A stretch of 64,000 nt of DNA from Cupriavidus yeoncheonensis (lineage in GTDB: Bacteria; Pseudomonadota; Gammaproteobacteria; Burkholderiales; Burkholderiaceae), in the NCBI RefSeq assembly GCF_905397275.1, contig NZ_CAJPUY010000016.1, positions 62,001 to 126,000 on the forward strand, in the 5' to 3' direction. Under the pieces are notes generated by a model, which was given only the letters and a program-made list of their open reading frames with translations, made no database searches and was not told the DNA's origin. Both the position numbers and the translations under genes were made by a program. This document shows, piece after piece, positions 34,558-43,897 of the stretch. Each line of letters opens with the position of its first letter. Position 1 is the first letter of the stretch.

Positions 34558-35869
34558 CATGACCCACGACGCCGGCGCGCGGAGCTGGCTCGACGCTGCC
34601 AATCGCGACGATACGCCGTTCCCCCTGCAAAACCTGCCGTTCAGTGTCTTCCGACGTGCGGGGGCAGGCGAGCCGTTTCGCGGCGGCGTCGCGCTCGGCG
34701 ACCAGGTGATCGACCTGGGCGCGCTCGCAGAGGCGGGAGTCCTGTCGGGGCTGGCCGCCGAAGCCGCCCGCGCCTGCGGCGCGCCGACCCTGAACGTCTT
34801 CTTCGGCATGGGGCCGCCGGCATGGCGGGCGCTGCGCCACGCGCTCTTCGAACTATTCCGGCAATCCGGGGCGCAATCGCGCAACGACCTGCCGGCGCAT
34901 TGCCTCGTGCCGCAGGCCGTGGTCGAGTACGGCCTGCCCGCGCAGATCGGCGACTACACCGACTTCTACACGTCGATCGACCACGCCCGCAACATCGTCC
35001 GGCTGCTGCGGCCGGACGGGGCGCTGTCGCCAAATTTCCAGTGGATGCCGGTCGCCTACCACGGCCGGACGTCGAGTATCGGGCTGTCGGGGCAGACGGT
35101 CCGGCGCCCCATTGGCCAGCGCTTGCCTGCCGGGCAAAGCGAGCCCGAGCTCGCGGCATGTGCACGACTCGACTACGAGCTGGAGTTGGGGATATTCATT
35201 GGTGTCGGCAATGAGCAGGGTACGCGCATCCCGGTGGGCAGCGCCGAGGAGCATGTCTTCGGCCTCTGCCTGCTCAATGACTGGTCGGCGCGCGATATCC
35301 AGTCGTGGGAATCGACGCCGCTCGGGCCATTCCATGCGAAAAACTTCGCGACGACGATTTCTCCGTGGATCGTCACCATGGACGCGCTCATACCGTTTCG
35401 CACGGGCTGGAGCCGCCCGCCGGGCGAGCCCCAGCCGCTTCCCTACCTGGCTTCGCCAGCGACCTGCGAGCGCGGTGCGATCGACATCCAGCTCGAGGTC
35501 GCACTCGAGACCGCCACTCACCGGCGCAGCGGCGCAGCGCCGACGCGGCTTTCGCGCACGAGCTTCCGCCATCAGTACTGGACCATCGGGCAGATGGTGA
35601 CGCACCACACCGTCGGCGGCTGCAACCTGCGCAGCGGCGATCTGCTCGGCAGCGGGACGATTTCGGGCCCGACTCAGGCCGAGGCGGGCGCGCTCATCGA
35701 GTTGACCCGTGCGGGCCAGTCGCCGGTGTCGCTGGAAACCGGCGAGACCCGCGCCTTCCTTGAGGACGGCGATGCGATCGTGATGACTGGTTGGTGCGAG
35801 CGTGCGGGCTACGCGCGCATTGGCTTCGGCGAGAACCGTGGAGAGATCGTTCCCGCCGACTGTCTGTGA
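34547..35869 (+). CDS. fumarylacetoacetase (FAH) family hydrolase
   Basis: A 440-residue protein with the full-length two-domain FAH layout. Visible family blocks are YTDFYTSIDHARNIV (with the catalytic His region), VAYHGRTSSIG, LDYELELGIFIG (metal acids), LNDWSARDIQSWES, and KNFATTISPWIV. FAH hydrolyses a C-C bond in fumarylacetoacetate, the last step of tyrosine/homogentisate degradation. No homogentisate dioxygenase or maleylacetoacetate isomerase gene is nearby, so it may cleave a related diketo acid produced by the CaiB/crotonase cluster. Confidence 0.88.
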   Translation: MQPDMTHDAGARSWLDAANRDDTPFPLQNLPFSVFRRAGAGEPFRGGVALGDQVIDLGALAEAGVLSGLAAEAARACGAPTLNVFFGMGPPAWRALRHALFELFRQSGAQSRNDLPAHCLVPQAVVEYGLPAQIGDYTDFYTSIDHARNIVRLLRPDGALSPNFQWMPVAYHGRTSSIGLSGQTVRRPIGQRLPAGQSEPELAACARLDYELELGIFIGVGNEQGTRIPVGSAEEHVFGLCLLNDWSARDIQSWESTPLGPFHAKNFATTISPWIVTMDALIPFRTGWSRPPGEPQPLPYLASPATCERGAIDIQLEVALETATHRRSGAAPTRLSRTSFRHQYWTIGQMVTHHTVGGCNLRSGDLLGSGTISGPTQAEAGALIELTRAGQSPVSLETGETRAFLEDGDAIVMTGWCERAGYARIGFGENRGEIVPADCL

Positions 35870-35941
35870 AACGGGCAGAAGCAGATTGCAGTATCGGGCG
35901 GTCCTGACCAGGGGTCGGGACGTCCGAGTGAGGAGAGATTC

Positions 35942-37300
35942 ATGAGTACGCAGATCAACGCGGCGGCGCCGCTCGACGACGCCGATGCGCAAGCTGACTT
36001 GCGCAAGGCATACCGCAGCTCGGAGTGGCGCATCCTGCCGCTCCTGTTCGGCCTGTGGCTGCTGGCGTGGGTGGACCGGGCGAACGTCGCGTTCGCCAAG
36101 CTGCAGATGCTGCCGGACCTGGGCTTCACCGAGACCGCATACGGATTCGGGGCCGGCCTCTTCTTCCTCGGCTACGTGGTGCTGGGCGTGCCCAGTGCGA
36201 TGGTCCAGCGTCGCGTCGGTGCCCGGCTGACCATCTCGGTGATTGCGCTCGGCTGGGGCGCGACCAGCGTGGCGATGATGTTCGTCAAGTCGACCACCAT
36301 GTTCTACGCGCTGCGTTTCCTGCTGGGCGCGTTCGAGGCGGGCTTCTATCCCGGCGTGATCCTGTACCTGAATCAGTGGTATCCCACGCAGCGCCGCACG
36401 CGCAACTTCAGCATCTTCCATTCGGCGGCGATCTGTTCGACCGTCGCGGTGGGCCTGACAGGTGGCTTCGTGCTTGACCACATGAGCGGCTTGCTCGGCG
36501 TCGCGGGCTGGCGCTGGATGTTCCTCGTGCAGGCGGTGCCGACGATGGTGCTGGCCTGGGTCGCCTTTGCCACGCTTCCCGACGGACCCGCGACGGCGCG
36601 ATGGCTGTCGGAGCGGCAGCGCGGACTGATCCTCGTGGATCTCGCGCGTGATGCAAGACAGTCTGCCGCGCCGGTCGGCAAGCCGGCATCGCTGCTTGCC
36701 AATCCGATGACCTGGGTGCTGGGCGCCATCTACTTCGGCATCCTGTCAGCGAACTCGGCGCTCAGCTTCTTTGTGCCAACGATCCTGCACGAAGGTGGCT
36801 TCGGTGGCTACAGCGCGATCGGTGGCGTGATCGCGGCGATCTGCCTGCTCGGTGCGATTGGCAATATCGCGTTCTCCACCGCTGCCAGCCGTTTCCGCGA
36901 CAGCCGGCTGGCCTGTGCGATCGCTTCGGTGATCAGCGTGTCTTGCATTCTCGTGCTGCCCGCCGTCTGGCACGGTGACCGGCCCGCAACCTTCGTCACG
37001 CTGGCTCTGGCGCTCGCCGGCACCGGTGCGGGAATCTCGCTGTTCTGGCAGATCCCGATGCGTTACATGGACAAGCAGAGCGCGTCGCTGGGCGTGCCGC
37101 TGATCAGCTCGGTGGCCAACGTCGCCGGATTCGTGACGCCATGGCTGATCGGTTATGTGCGCGACCTGTCCGGCACCTACAGCAGCGGCTTCATCACGGC
37201 CGCCGGCGTGCAGGGGCTTGCCGCGGCCATCCTCGTCGCCGGCATCCCGCTTGTGCTGAGGTATCACGCCGGCGAAGCGCCACGGTCCAGGCACGCCTGA
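35942..37300 (+). CDS. MFS transporter, anion:cation symporter-like
   Basis: A 452-residue inner-membrane permease of the ACS type (related to phthalate, galactonate or tartrate carriers). The N-terminal signature LLFGLWLLAWVDRANVAFAK with Asp-Arg in helix 1 and GAFEAGFYPGVILYLNQWY in helix 4 are typical. About 12 hydrophobic helices are apparent. A good ribosome site GAGGAG lies upstream. Located inside the CoA-ester catabolic operon, it is the likely importer of the organic-acid substrate. Confidence 0.92.
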   Translation: MSTQINAAAPLDDADAQADLRKAYRSSEWRILPLLFGLWLLAWVDRANVAFAKLQMLPDLGFTETAYGFGAGLFFLGYVVLGVPSAMVQRRVGARLTISVIALGWGATSVAMMFVKSTTMFYALRFLLGAFEAGFYPGVILYLNQWYPTQRRTRNFSIFHSAAICSTVAVGLTGGFVLDHMSGLLGVAGWRWMFLVQAVPTMVLAWVAFATLPDGPATARWLSERQRGLILVDLARDARQSAAPVGKPASLLANPMTWVLGAIYFGILSANSALSFFVPTILHEGGFGGYSAIGGVIAAICLLGAIGNIAFSTAASRFRDSRLACAIASVISVSCILVLPAVWHGDRPATFVTLALALAGTGAGISLFWQIPMRYMDKQSASLGVPLISSVANVAGFVTPWLIGYVRDLSGTYSSGFITAAGVQGLAAAILVAGIPLVLRYHAGEAPRSRHA

Positions 37301-37334
37301 GACAAGACTACCAAAGCGACAGGAGCGTATCTGC

Positions 37335-38555
37335 ATGGCTGCACTTGATCATATCCGCGTGCTCGACCTGACACGCGTGCTGGCCGGGCCCTGGTGTGCC
37401 CAGACCCTCGCCGACTTCGGCGCTGACGTCATCAAGATCGAACGCCCCGGAGCGGGCGATGACACGCGCCACTGGGGCCCGCCATATTTCAGGACGCCGG
37501 ATGGCACGGCCACGCGCGAGGCCGCCTACTATCTGGCCGCCAACCGCAACAAGCGCTCGGTCACGGTCGATATCGGCACGCCGGAAGGGCAGCGTATCGT
37601 GTCCGAGCTGGCGGCTGAGTGCGATGTCGTGATCGAGAACTACAAGGTTGGCCAGTTGAAGAAGTATGGCCTCGACTACGCCTCGCTGAAGGCAATCCGG
37701 CCTGACATCATCTATTGCTCGATCACCGGCTTCGGGCAGGATGGCCCCTACGCCGCGCGCGCGGGCTATGACTTCATCGTCCAGGGACTGGGCGGCTTCA
37801 TGAGCATCACCGGCGAGGCTGATGGCGGCCTCGGTGGCGGACCACAGAAGGCCGGCGTGGCGATCGCGGACCTGATGACCGGCATGTACGCGACCACGGC
37901 CGTGCTGACGGCGCTGGCGCATCGCGAGCGGACTGGCGAGGGGCAGTATATCGATATGGCATTGCTCGACGTACAGGTGGCGATGCTTGCAAATGTCGGC
38001 GCGAACTTCCTGGCCAGCGGGGAGGTGCCGAGGCGGTGGGGCAACGCGCACGCGAACATCGTGCCGTACCAGTCATTCGAGGCGAGCGATGGCTGGATCA
38101 TCGTGGCGGTCGGCAACGACGGCCAGTTCCGCAAGTTCGTCCAGATTGGCGAGCGAGAGGAACTGGCGGAGGACGAGCGGTTTGCGACCAACCCCGCGCG
38201 CGTGCGGCACCGCGATACGCTGGTTCCGATCCTGGCCGATATGGTTCGCACGCGCACCCGTCATCAGTGGATCGCGCTGCTCGAGGATGCAGGCGTTCCC
38301 TGTGGCCCGATCAACGATCTCGCCGAGGTCTTCGACAACGAGCAAGTCGTGGCGCGCGGCATGCGTGTCGAAATCGACCATTCGTTGGGGGGCGCAGTCA
38401 GCCTGGTGCGCAACCCGATCCGGATGAGCGCAACGCCGCCCGAGGCGAGGCTGGCGCCGCCGCTGCTGGGCGAACATACCGAACATGTACTGAAGAACCT
38501 GCTCGGCTACGACGACAGTGCGCTCGAACGCCTGCGAGCGGCCGCCGTCATCTGA
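37335..38555 (+). CDS. CaiB/BaiF-family CoA transferase (second)
   Basis: A 406-residue class III CoA transferase. It begins with IRVLDLTRVLAGPWCAQTLADFGADVIKIE and has the catalytic Asp in AIADLMTGMYATTAVL. A family-typical GYDFIVQGLGGFMSITGE is present. It is distinct from the first CaiB of the cluster and probably acts on a different acid or in the reverse direction. It lies between the MFS and the second enoyl-CoA hydratase genes, all co-oriented. Confidence 0.93.
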   Translation: MAALDHIRVLDLTRVLAGPWCAQTLADFGADVIKIERPGAGDDTRHWGPPYFRTPDGTATREAAYYLAANRNKRSVTVDIGTPEGQRIVSELAAECDVVIENYKVGQLKKYGLDYASLKAIRPDIIYCSITGFGQDGPYAARAGYDFIVQGLGGFMSITGEADGGLGGGPQKAGVAIADLMTGMYATTAVLTALAHRERTGEGQYIDMALLDVQVAMLANVGANFLASGEVPRRWGNAHANIVPYQSFEASDGWIIVAVGNDGQFRKFVQIGEREELAEDERFATNPARVRHRDTLVPILADMVRTRTRHQWIALLEDAGVPCGPINDLAEVFDNEQVVARGMRVEIDHSLGGAVSLVRNPIRMSATPPEARLAPPLLGEHTEHVLKNLLGYDDSALERLRAAAVI

Positions 38556-38579
38556 TCCTTGTCCGAGAGCCTGAACAAC

Positions 38580-39377
38580 ATGACAGATTTCCTGCACTAT
38601 GCGCAGCGCGGCCACGTGGTCACGCTGACGATGAACGCCCCCGAGCGGCGCAATCCGCTTACCGGCAACACGGCGGTAGACGAGTTCCTGCGAGCCATCG
38701 AGCGGATCGAGGCGGATGACAGCGTGCGTGCTGTCATCCTCACCGGAGCCGGCACCGCATTTTCATCGGGAGGGAGCATCCAGGAGATGGAGCGCCAGTC
38801 CTCGGGCGAAGTGACCGGCATGGAAATACGGCGAGACTACAGGCGTGGCATCCAGCGCCTGCCGCTGGCACTGTTCAACCTCGAGGTGCCCGTGATCGCT
38901 GCCGTGAATGGCCCGGCCGTTGGCGCCGGCCTCGATCTGGCCTGCATGTGCGACATTCGCATCGCGTCGGAGAATGCGCTGTTCGCAGAGAGCTTCGTCA
39001 AGCTGGGGATCATTCCTGGTGATGGCGGCGCGTGGTTGCTGCCGCGTATCGTCGGATTGTCCCGCGCCGCGGAGCTGACATTTACGGCTCGCTCGATCGA
39101 TGCCGGCAAGGCGCTGGAATGGAACCTAGTATCGCAGGTGGTCCCTGCCGGGCAATTGCTAGCCACTGCCAACGAACTGGCCGACGCGGTGGCGGCTAAT
39201 CCGCCGGAGGCGGTGCGGCTGGCCAAACGCCTGCTGCGCGAAGGCATGCACACCCGGCTCGATACGTTATTGGAGCTATCGGCCAGCTTTCAGGCCATGT
39301 CGCACCAGACCGCGGACCATCGTGCCGCGGTGACGGCTTTCCTGCAAAAGCGAATGCCGGTATCTGGCAGCAATTGA
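38580..39377 (+). CDS. enoyl-CoA hydratase/isomerase family protein (second)
   Basis: A 265-residue crotonase-fold enzyme. Oxyanion-hole blocks are GTAFSSGGSIQEME and NGPAVGAGLDLACMCDIRIA; the acidic region is SFVKLGIIPGDGGAWLLPRIVG with Asp/Glu positions. The ATG at 38580 fits the family N-terminus; a TTG at 38559 would add 7 residues. It closes the operon and pairs with the CaiB gene just upstream. The neighbouring MarR gene is convergent. Confidence 0.9.
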   Translation: MTDFLHYAQRGHVVTLTMNAPERRNPLTGNTAVDEFLRAIERIEADDSVRAVILTGAGTAFSSGGSIQEMERQSSGEVTGMEIRRDYRRGIQRLPLALFNLEVPVIAAVNGPAVGAGLDLACMCDIRIASENALFAESFVKLGIIPGDGGAWLLPRIVGLSRAAELTFTARSIDAGKALEWNLVSQVVPAGQLLATANELADAVAANPPEAVRLAKRLLREGMHTRLDTLLELSASFQAMSHQTADHRAAVTAFLQKRMPVSGSN

Positions 39378-39467
39378 ACACCTTGCGTCGGTGGGGAGAC
39401 CCATTCCGGCGCCGTTTGTACAGCCGGACCCTCGTCAAGCCAGTTCAGTGTGCTGGACGAGGGCTAG

Positions 39468-39941
39468 CTACCGACGCACCGGTGTGTCGGCATTGAAAGC
39501 CTCACTGAACGAATCGGAATAAACCTCGGACAGCAAGATTCGCAGCGCCGCAGCGCGCTCGGCACCATAAATCTCTTCGAATCTGTCTTGGGCGCGCCGC
39601 CACAGCCGGTTCGATTCGGTCAGTTTTGCGCGTCCTGCCGGCGTCAATTCCACACGACGGCTACGACCGTCTTCGCTGTCACGTGTCTGAATCAGGTAGC
39701 CATCGCGTTCAAGGGGCTGGATATTGCGCGCGAGTGCGGAGCGGTCCAGCACCATGGCGTGCGCGAGCTCGGTCATGGTCGGCCGGTCCCCGCGCGAGAT
39801 GTGGAGCAAGACCGAGCGCTGTGACACGCTCAGGCCGCATGGCGCCAGCATGGCGTCATAGAGCTGGGTAATGCGCCGCGTCGCCTTGCGCAGCGCGGCG
39901 CCATTGCAGACCAAAGGGTCGTTCGCGATGGATGACGACAT
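39468..39941 (-). CDS. MarR-family transcriptional regulator
   Basis: A 157-residue winged-helix regulator of the MarR family. The DNA-binding core is RPTMTELAHAMVLDRSALARNIQPLERDGYLIQ, followed by the wing DSEDGRSRRVELTPAGRAKL. It is divergent from a MATE efflux gene across a gap with two long direct repeats centred on TGCATATGCA, so it is probably the local repressor of that pump. Confidence 0.93.
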   Translation of the reverse strand: MSSSIANDPLVCNGAALRKATRRITQLYDAMLAPCGLSVSQRSVLLHISRGDRPTMTELAHAMVLDRSALARNIQPLERDGYLIQTRDSEDGRSRRVELTPAGRAKLTESNRLWRRAQDRFEEIYGAERAAALRILLSEVYSDSFSEAFNADTPVRR

Positions 39942-40041
39942 GGTTGGTTCCCCCTTCGTTCCGGTAACGGGTCCGCGTCCTCAGCGGCGCGCCCCCGCCG
40001 GATGCGATGCGGAAAGTATAACGCCTTCTTGACGAATGCTG

Positions 40042-40083
40042 GCATATGCAAGTAAATTGAAATGCGTGCATATGCAAGTAAAT
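40042..40083. promoter_or_regulatory. 16-base direct repeat with TGCATATGCA core, MarR operator candidate
   Basis: GCATATGCAAGTAAAT occurs at 40042-40057 and again at 40068-40083, 26 bases apart. The second copy is preceded by T, giving the palindrome TGCATATGCA. They lie 36-77 bases upstream of the MATE ATG. The 13-mer ATGCAAGTAAATT of copy 1 recurs at 52288-52300 before the NodT efflux gene. Confidence 0.65.
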
Positions 40084-40118
40084 GGACGGTGTGACGCAGT
40101 GCCGCCAAGGAGCAGGGT

Positions 40119-41513
40119 ATGACCACGAATGCAGCCAACGCCGCGCCACTTCGCGCCGCCAATCCTCGTCTTCGCTCCATGCTGGAGGCGCCGATCGTGC
40201 CGACCCTGGCACGTATGAGCTGGTCGAACATGCTCATGATGCTGGCGCAATCGTCCACCGGACTGATCGAGACCTGGTTCCTGGCCAAGCTGGGCACGGA
40301 TGTGCTGGCAGGCGTGGCCGTTGTGGTGCCGGTGCTGATGCTGATGCAGAACATGTCGCAGGGTGCGATGGGCGGCGGCATATCTTCAGCGGTGGCGCGC
40401 GCGCTTGGGGCGGGCGATTCCCGGCTGGTTCCTCAACTTGCGCGACACGCGCTCGCCATCAATCTGTTCATCAGCGTGTGCTTTTCGCTGTTGCTGTGCG
40501 TTGGCGCCCGGCCGCTGTTTTCAATGCTCGGCGCGCATGGGGCCGCACTCGACGCTGCCTGTACCTACGGCCGCGTGCTGTTTGCAGCGCTTCCTCTGAT
40601 GTGGGCCATGAACGCACTGGCGAGCGTGATTCGCGGTACCGGCAATATGTCGATGCCTGGCATGGTGATCTGCGTCGGGGCACTGCTGATGATTCCGTTG
40701 TCGCCGTGCCTGATCTTCGGGCTGGGGCCGCTGCCAAAGCTCGGTGTCGCCGGCGGTGCCTGGGCGCTGGTCCTGTATTACGCAGTGGGAACGCTGGTGC
40801 TCGGCTGGTACTGCGTGTCGAACCGATGCGCCGCGCGGCTGTCGCCGGGCCCGCTGCACTGGGCGCCGGCGCGCAGCATCCTCGTGGTCGGCGCGCTGGC
40901 ATGCCTGAATCCGGTCCTGACGAACGCGCTGATCGCGCTGACGACGGCGCAAGTCGGCTACCACGCCGGCACCGCCGCGCTGGCCGGCTACGCCACCGCC
41001 GCGCGCCTGGAGTACTTGCTGATTCCGATTGCGTTCGGGCTCGGCGCGCCGATGGTCGCGCTGGTCGGCGCCAATATCGGCGCGGGCCAGTTCGAGCGAG
41101 CCCGCGGCATTGCGATCACGGGTGGCTGCATGGCCTTCGCACTGGCGGAGGTGATCGGCTTGGCCGCGGCGATCTGGCCAGAGGCGTGGCTGCGCCTGTT
41201 CGGTGCCGACGCCCAGTTGCTGGAAACCGGCTCGCTCTATCTGCGCATCGTCGGGCCCCTGTATGGCTTCTTCGCGCTCGGCTTCTCACTGTATTTCGCT
41301 TCCCAGGGTGCCGGTCGCCTCAAGTGGCCGCTGCTCGCCGGGGCAATACGACTGACGCTGTTCGCCGGTGGCGGCGCGCTGGCTCTGGCCATCGGGGCAT
41401 CGCTGACGCAGTACTTTGCGCTCGGTGCCGTGGCCATGATTCTCTACGGAAGCTGTGTACTGTGGTCGATTGCCCGCGGCGATTGGGCGGCCCGTCGTCA
41501 ACCACATAAATGA
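40119..41513 (+). CDS. MATE-family multidrug efflux transporter
   Basis: A 464-residue inner-membrane protein of the MATE (NorM/DinF-like) family, with about 12 hydrophobic helices in two related halves. Typical segments are MSWSNMLMMLAQSSTGLIETWF in helix 1, SVIRGTGNMSMPGM, and GYATAARLEYLLIPIAFGLG in the second half. Exports cationic drugs or metabolites using Na+ or H+. Likely repressed by the divergent MarR protein; a co-directional transcript is followed by a convergent TetR gene. Confidence 0.92.
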   Translation: MTTNAANAAPLRAANPRLRSMLEAPIVPTLARMSWSNMLMMLAQSSTGLIETWFLAKLGTDVLAGVAVVVPVLMLMQNMSQGAMGGGISSAVARALGAGDSRLVPQLARHALAINLFISVCFSLLLCVGARPLFSMLGAHGAALDAACTYGRVLFAALPLMWAMNALASVIRGTGNMSMPGMVICVGALLMIPLSPCLIFGLGPLPKLGVAGGAWALVLYYAVGTLVLGWYCVSNRCAARLSPGPLHWAPARSILVVGALACLNPVLTNALIALTTAQVGYHAGTAALAGYATAARLEYLLIPIAFGLGAPMVALVGANIGAGQFERARGIAITGGCMAFALAEVIGLAAAIWPEAWLRLFGADAQLLETGSLYLRIVGPLYGFFALGFSLYFASQGAGRLKWPLLAGAIRLTLFAGGGALALAIGASLTQYFALGAVAMILYGSCVLWSIARGDWAARRQPHK

Positions 41514-41551
41514 GAGGGAGACCGGGGTCGCGCGAACCCGCAGCACACCTG

Positions 41552-42238
41552 TTACGCGTGGCCTTGGCCGGGAAGAGCGGGGAGCTGGGCCAGAATCTGC
41601 TCGAGATTTTCGGGGCCGGCGACGATGGCACCCAGGAACATGCTGATGGAGAAGTGAATCATGTGGTCGATCCGGACCGGCAGGTCCGAACGCGGCACAC
41701 GATCGGAGAGGATCAGCGTGGCAAGGCCGTGCTCCATGCTCCAGGCCGCATGGGTGACGAGCGGCAGGGCGCGCTTCTCCCAGCCGCTTTCGAGCGCGAC
41801 CCGCTCGACCGATGAGGCAAAGAGCTGAAACGATTCCTGGTTCGCCTCGCTGAGCTCGGCATAGGAATCCCGCGCCACCAGCCGCGGGCCGATCATCAGG
41901 TCGAACAGGCCCTTATGGCTTTCAGCGAACGCCACGTAGACCTTCATCATCCGGTAAGCCGTGGCCATCACGGTGTCGTTGGATGCCGCGATCTGCTTGC
42001 GCAGCGCGGTCAGTTCGCGAAAGCCGTCGGCCGCGATGGCGGCCAGAAGCCCTTCCTTGCCGGTGAAATGGCGCGATGGCGCCGCTTCCGACACGCCGAC
42101 GGCGCGCGCAAGATAGCGCAGGCTCAGCTCGCGTGCGCCGATTTCCTCAAGCGCACGACGGCCCTCCGCGATCAAGGCGTTACGCAGGTTTCCATGGTGA
42201 TATGGCGTGGGCTCTGCGGCCGACGGTTTGGAACTCAC
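41552..42238 (-). CDS. TetR-family transcriptional regulator
   Basis: A 228-residue TetR regulator. The HTH region is RALEEIGARELSLRYLARAVGV, followed by APSRHFTGKEGLLAAIA. The C-terminal domain fits the TetR_C_33/WHG-like group (FDLMIGPRL, HAAWSMEHGLATLIL). It is convergent with the MATE gene, whose stop is 38 bases away. No clear operator was found in the 42239-42412 gap upstream. Target unknown. Confidence 0.9.
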   Translation of the reverse strand: MSSKPSAAEPTPYHHGNLRNALIAEGRRALEEIGARELSLRYLARAVGVSEAAPSRHFTGKEGLLAAIAADGFRELTALRKQIAASNDTVMATAYRMMKVYVAFAESHKGLFDLMIGPRLVARDSYAELSEANQESFQLFASSVERVALESGWEKRALPLVTHAAWSMEHGLATLILSDRVPRSDLPVRIDHMIHFSISMFLGAIVAGPENLEQILAQLPALPGQGHA

Positions 42239-42412
42239 GATATCGACAGAATCAGGCTGTGGGATAGGGGATTATAGGGTCTGGCGACCCCCAGGCAACC
42301 GTACCGCGGATCTGGCGTGCCGTTCCCGGGCAGGTCTCCCGGGGTGCAAGATGCAACACACTGGCGCGTTCCCCGCATCCTCAATTCTCCGCAAATCAGC
42401 GAACAACCTGGT

Positions 42413-43030
42413 TCAAGGCTGTGCGGCCAGCCGTGCCGCATGGCCGAGAACCCTGGCCAGCTTGCCATCCAGCTCACGTCCCACCGCGCCGATTTCCGCA
42501 TCGCCGAACTGGCCGAACAGCGTGGATGGCTGGTCGAATTCCACGCGCACCGCTCCGGGCCCGGCTTCATAGACCAGCACCGACAGCGGCGCATAGAGTC
42601 CCGCGCGGATATCATGACGCGTCATCTGCAAGGCGATGCGCGGGTTCCCCACGTGATAGCGCATGGCGCGACGGGGCGCGCCCGCGAGGTTGAGCAGCGC
42701 GCCATGGTTCTGCACCATGAAGATCATCAGTCCCTCTTCGCCTTCCATCTGCGCAAGGCGGGCGTCGGCCATGGCCGGGTCCGTTGCCACCAGCTGCCTC
42801 ACGGCCGAAGGATCGTAGCGGCCCAGCAATGCCTCCAGGTGTTGCGTGAACGGGCCGAAATCGACTGCGAACTCCAGGCTTGTGTGGATGATCTCGACGG
42901 GCTGCGCAGTCGAGGTCCGGATCAGGGTATCGGAGGAAATCATGGCGGCCGGTGGTGCGCTGTGTACGGTGGTGGGGAGTGTTCCAAGCCAGAGCATGAG
43001 CGTGACAGGGGCCAGGCGTCCTGGTTTCAT
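42413..43030 (-). CDS. DUF302-family exported protein
   Basis: A 205-residue protein with a signal peptide (VTLMLWLGTLPTTVHSAP) and a DUF302-like C-terminal domain (the block MIFMVQNHGALLNLAGAPRRAMRYHVGNPRIA, split here: VQNHGALLNLAGAPR and YHVGNPRIALQM). DUF302 proteins are periplasmic or surface proteins of unclear role, often near metal or sulfur genes. It lies 12 bases after the coxM stop in the same orientation, so it could be the last cistron of the cox operon. Confidence 0.8.
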   Translation of the reverse strand: MKPGRLAPVTLMLWLGTLPTTVHSAPPAAMISSDTLIRTSTAQPVEIIHTSLEFAVDFGPFTQHLEALLGRYDPSAVRQLVATDPAMADARLAQMEGEEGLMIFMVQNHGALLNLAGAPRRAMRYHVGNPRIALQMTRHDIRAGLYAPLSVLVYEAGPGAVRVEFDQPSTLFGQFGDAEIGAVGRELDGKLARVLGHAARLAAQP

Positions 43031-43042
43031 GGCACGGATCTC

Positions 43043-43897
43043 CTACGGCTCGCGAACCGCGTCGGCAAGCGCCCGGCCGAGCATCACCCTGGCCAGCTGC
43101 ATGCGATAGGCGCCATCGGCAAAGCCGTCCTCGAGCGGCCTCACGTCGGCGAAGGCAGCCTCGACGATGCGGCGGGTCTGCTCCGCGGAGCCCGTGAATC
43201 CACCGAGCATGGCTTCCGCCGCATGAGCACGGAAGGCCGAGTCGGCCACGCCTGTCACGCCAATCGCGCCGCCTGTGCAGGCATGGCCGTCGTAGCGCAG
43301 CGCCACGGCGGTGGCGGCTACCGCATAGCCCGACGCAGGATGGCGGAATTTCCGGTAGGCCACGCGATCGGGGCCGGGCAAGGGAATGCGGATGCGCGTG
43401 AGCAACTCGTCCGGCTGCACCGCCGAGGTCATGACGCCGACAAAGAAGGCGTCGGCGGCAAGCTCCCGCGTTCCGCCGGTGCCAGTGAGCTCCATCCGGG
43501 CGTCCAGCGCGAGCATGACCGCGGGCCAGTCCGCGGACGGGTCGGCATTGACGAGGGAGCCGCCGATCGTGCCGCGGTTGCGCACGGTCGGGTCGGCAAT
43601 GACGCCGGCCGCGAGCGGTATCAACGGCAACAGCGCCGCCAGCTCGGCATGACTGCCGAGTTCGGCGTGCGTGGTCACGGCGCCGATCGCAATGTGGTCC
43701 GGATGGAACTCAATGCCCTGCAGTTCCGGCAGCCTGCCGATGTCGATCAGCAGGGGCGTACTGGCCAGGCGCAGCTTCATCAGCGGAATCAGCGAATGGC
43801 CGCCGGCCAGCAGCCTGGCTTCGCTGTCGCCGGACAGGAGCTCGAGCGCATGCGCCACGCTGGTGGCGCGGACATAGTCGACAGGGTAGGGGATCAT
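43043..43897 (-). CDS. coxM: molybdenum hydroxylase FAD-binding subunit, CoxM-like
   Basis: A 284-residue medium subunit of the xanthine dehydrogenase/CO dehydrogenase family. FAD-binding blocks are LLAGGHSLIPLMKLRL near residue 33 and TIGGSLVNADPSADWP near residue 108. It transfers electrons from the [2Fe-2S] subunit to a quinone or NAD. Its ATG overlaps the CoxL stop (ATGA), confirming coupling. Confidence 0.92.
   Translation of the reverse strand: MIPYPVDYVRATSVAHALELLSGDSEARLLAGGHSLIPLMKLRLASTPLLIDIGRLPELQGIEFHPDHIAIGAVTTHAELGSHAELAALLPLIPLAAGVIADPTVRNRGTIGGSLVNADPSADWPAVMLALDARMELTGTGGTRELAADAFFVGVMTSAVQPDELLTRIRIPLPGPDRVAYRKFRHPASGYAVAATAVALRYDGHACTGGAIGVTGVADSAFRAHAAEAMLGGFTGSAEQTRRIVEAAFADVRPLEDGFADGAYRMQLARVMLGRALADAVREP

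Noticed and set aside
34853-36481. 542-codon leftward open frame across fumarylacetoacetase and MFS genes
   Set aside because: It overlaps two clear protein families on the other strand and has no ribosome site or recognisable domain.
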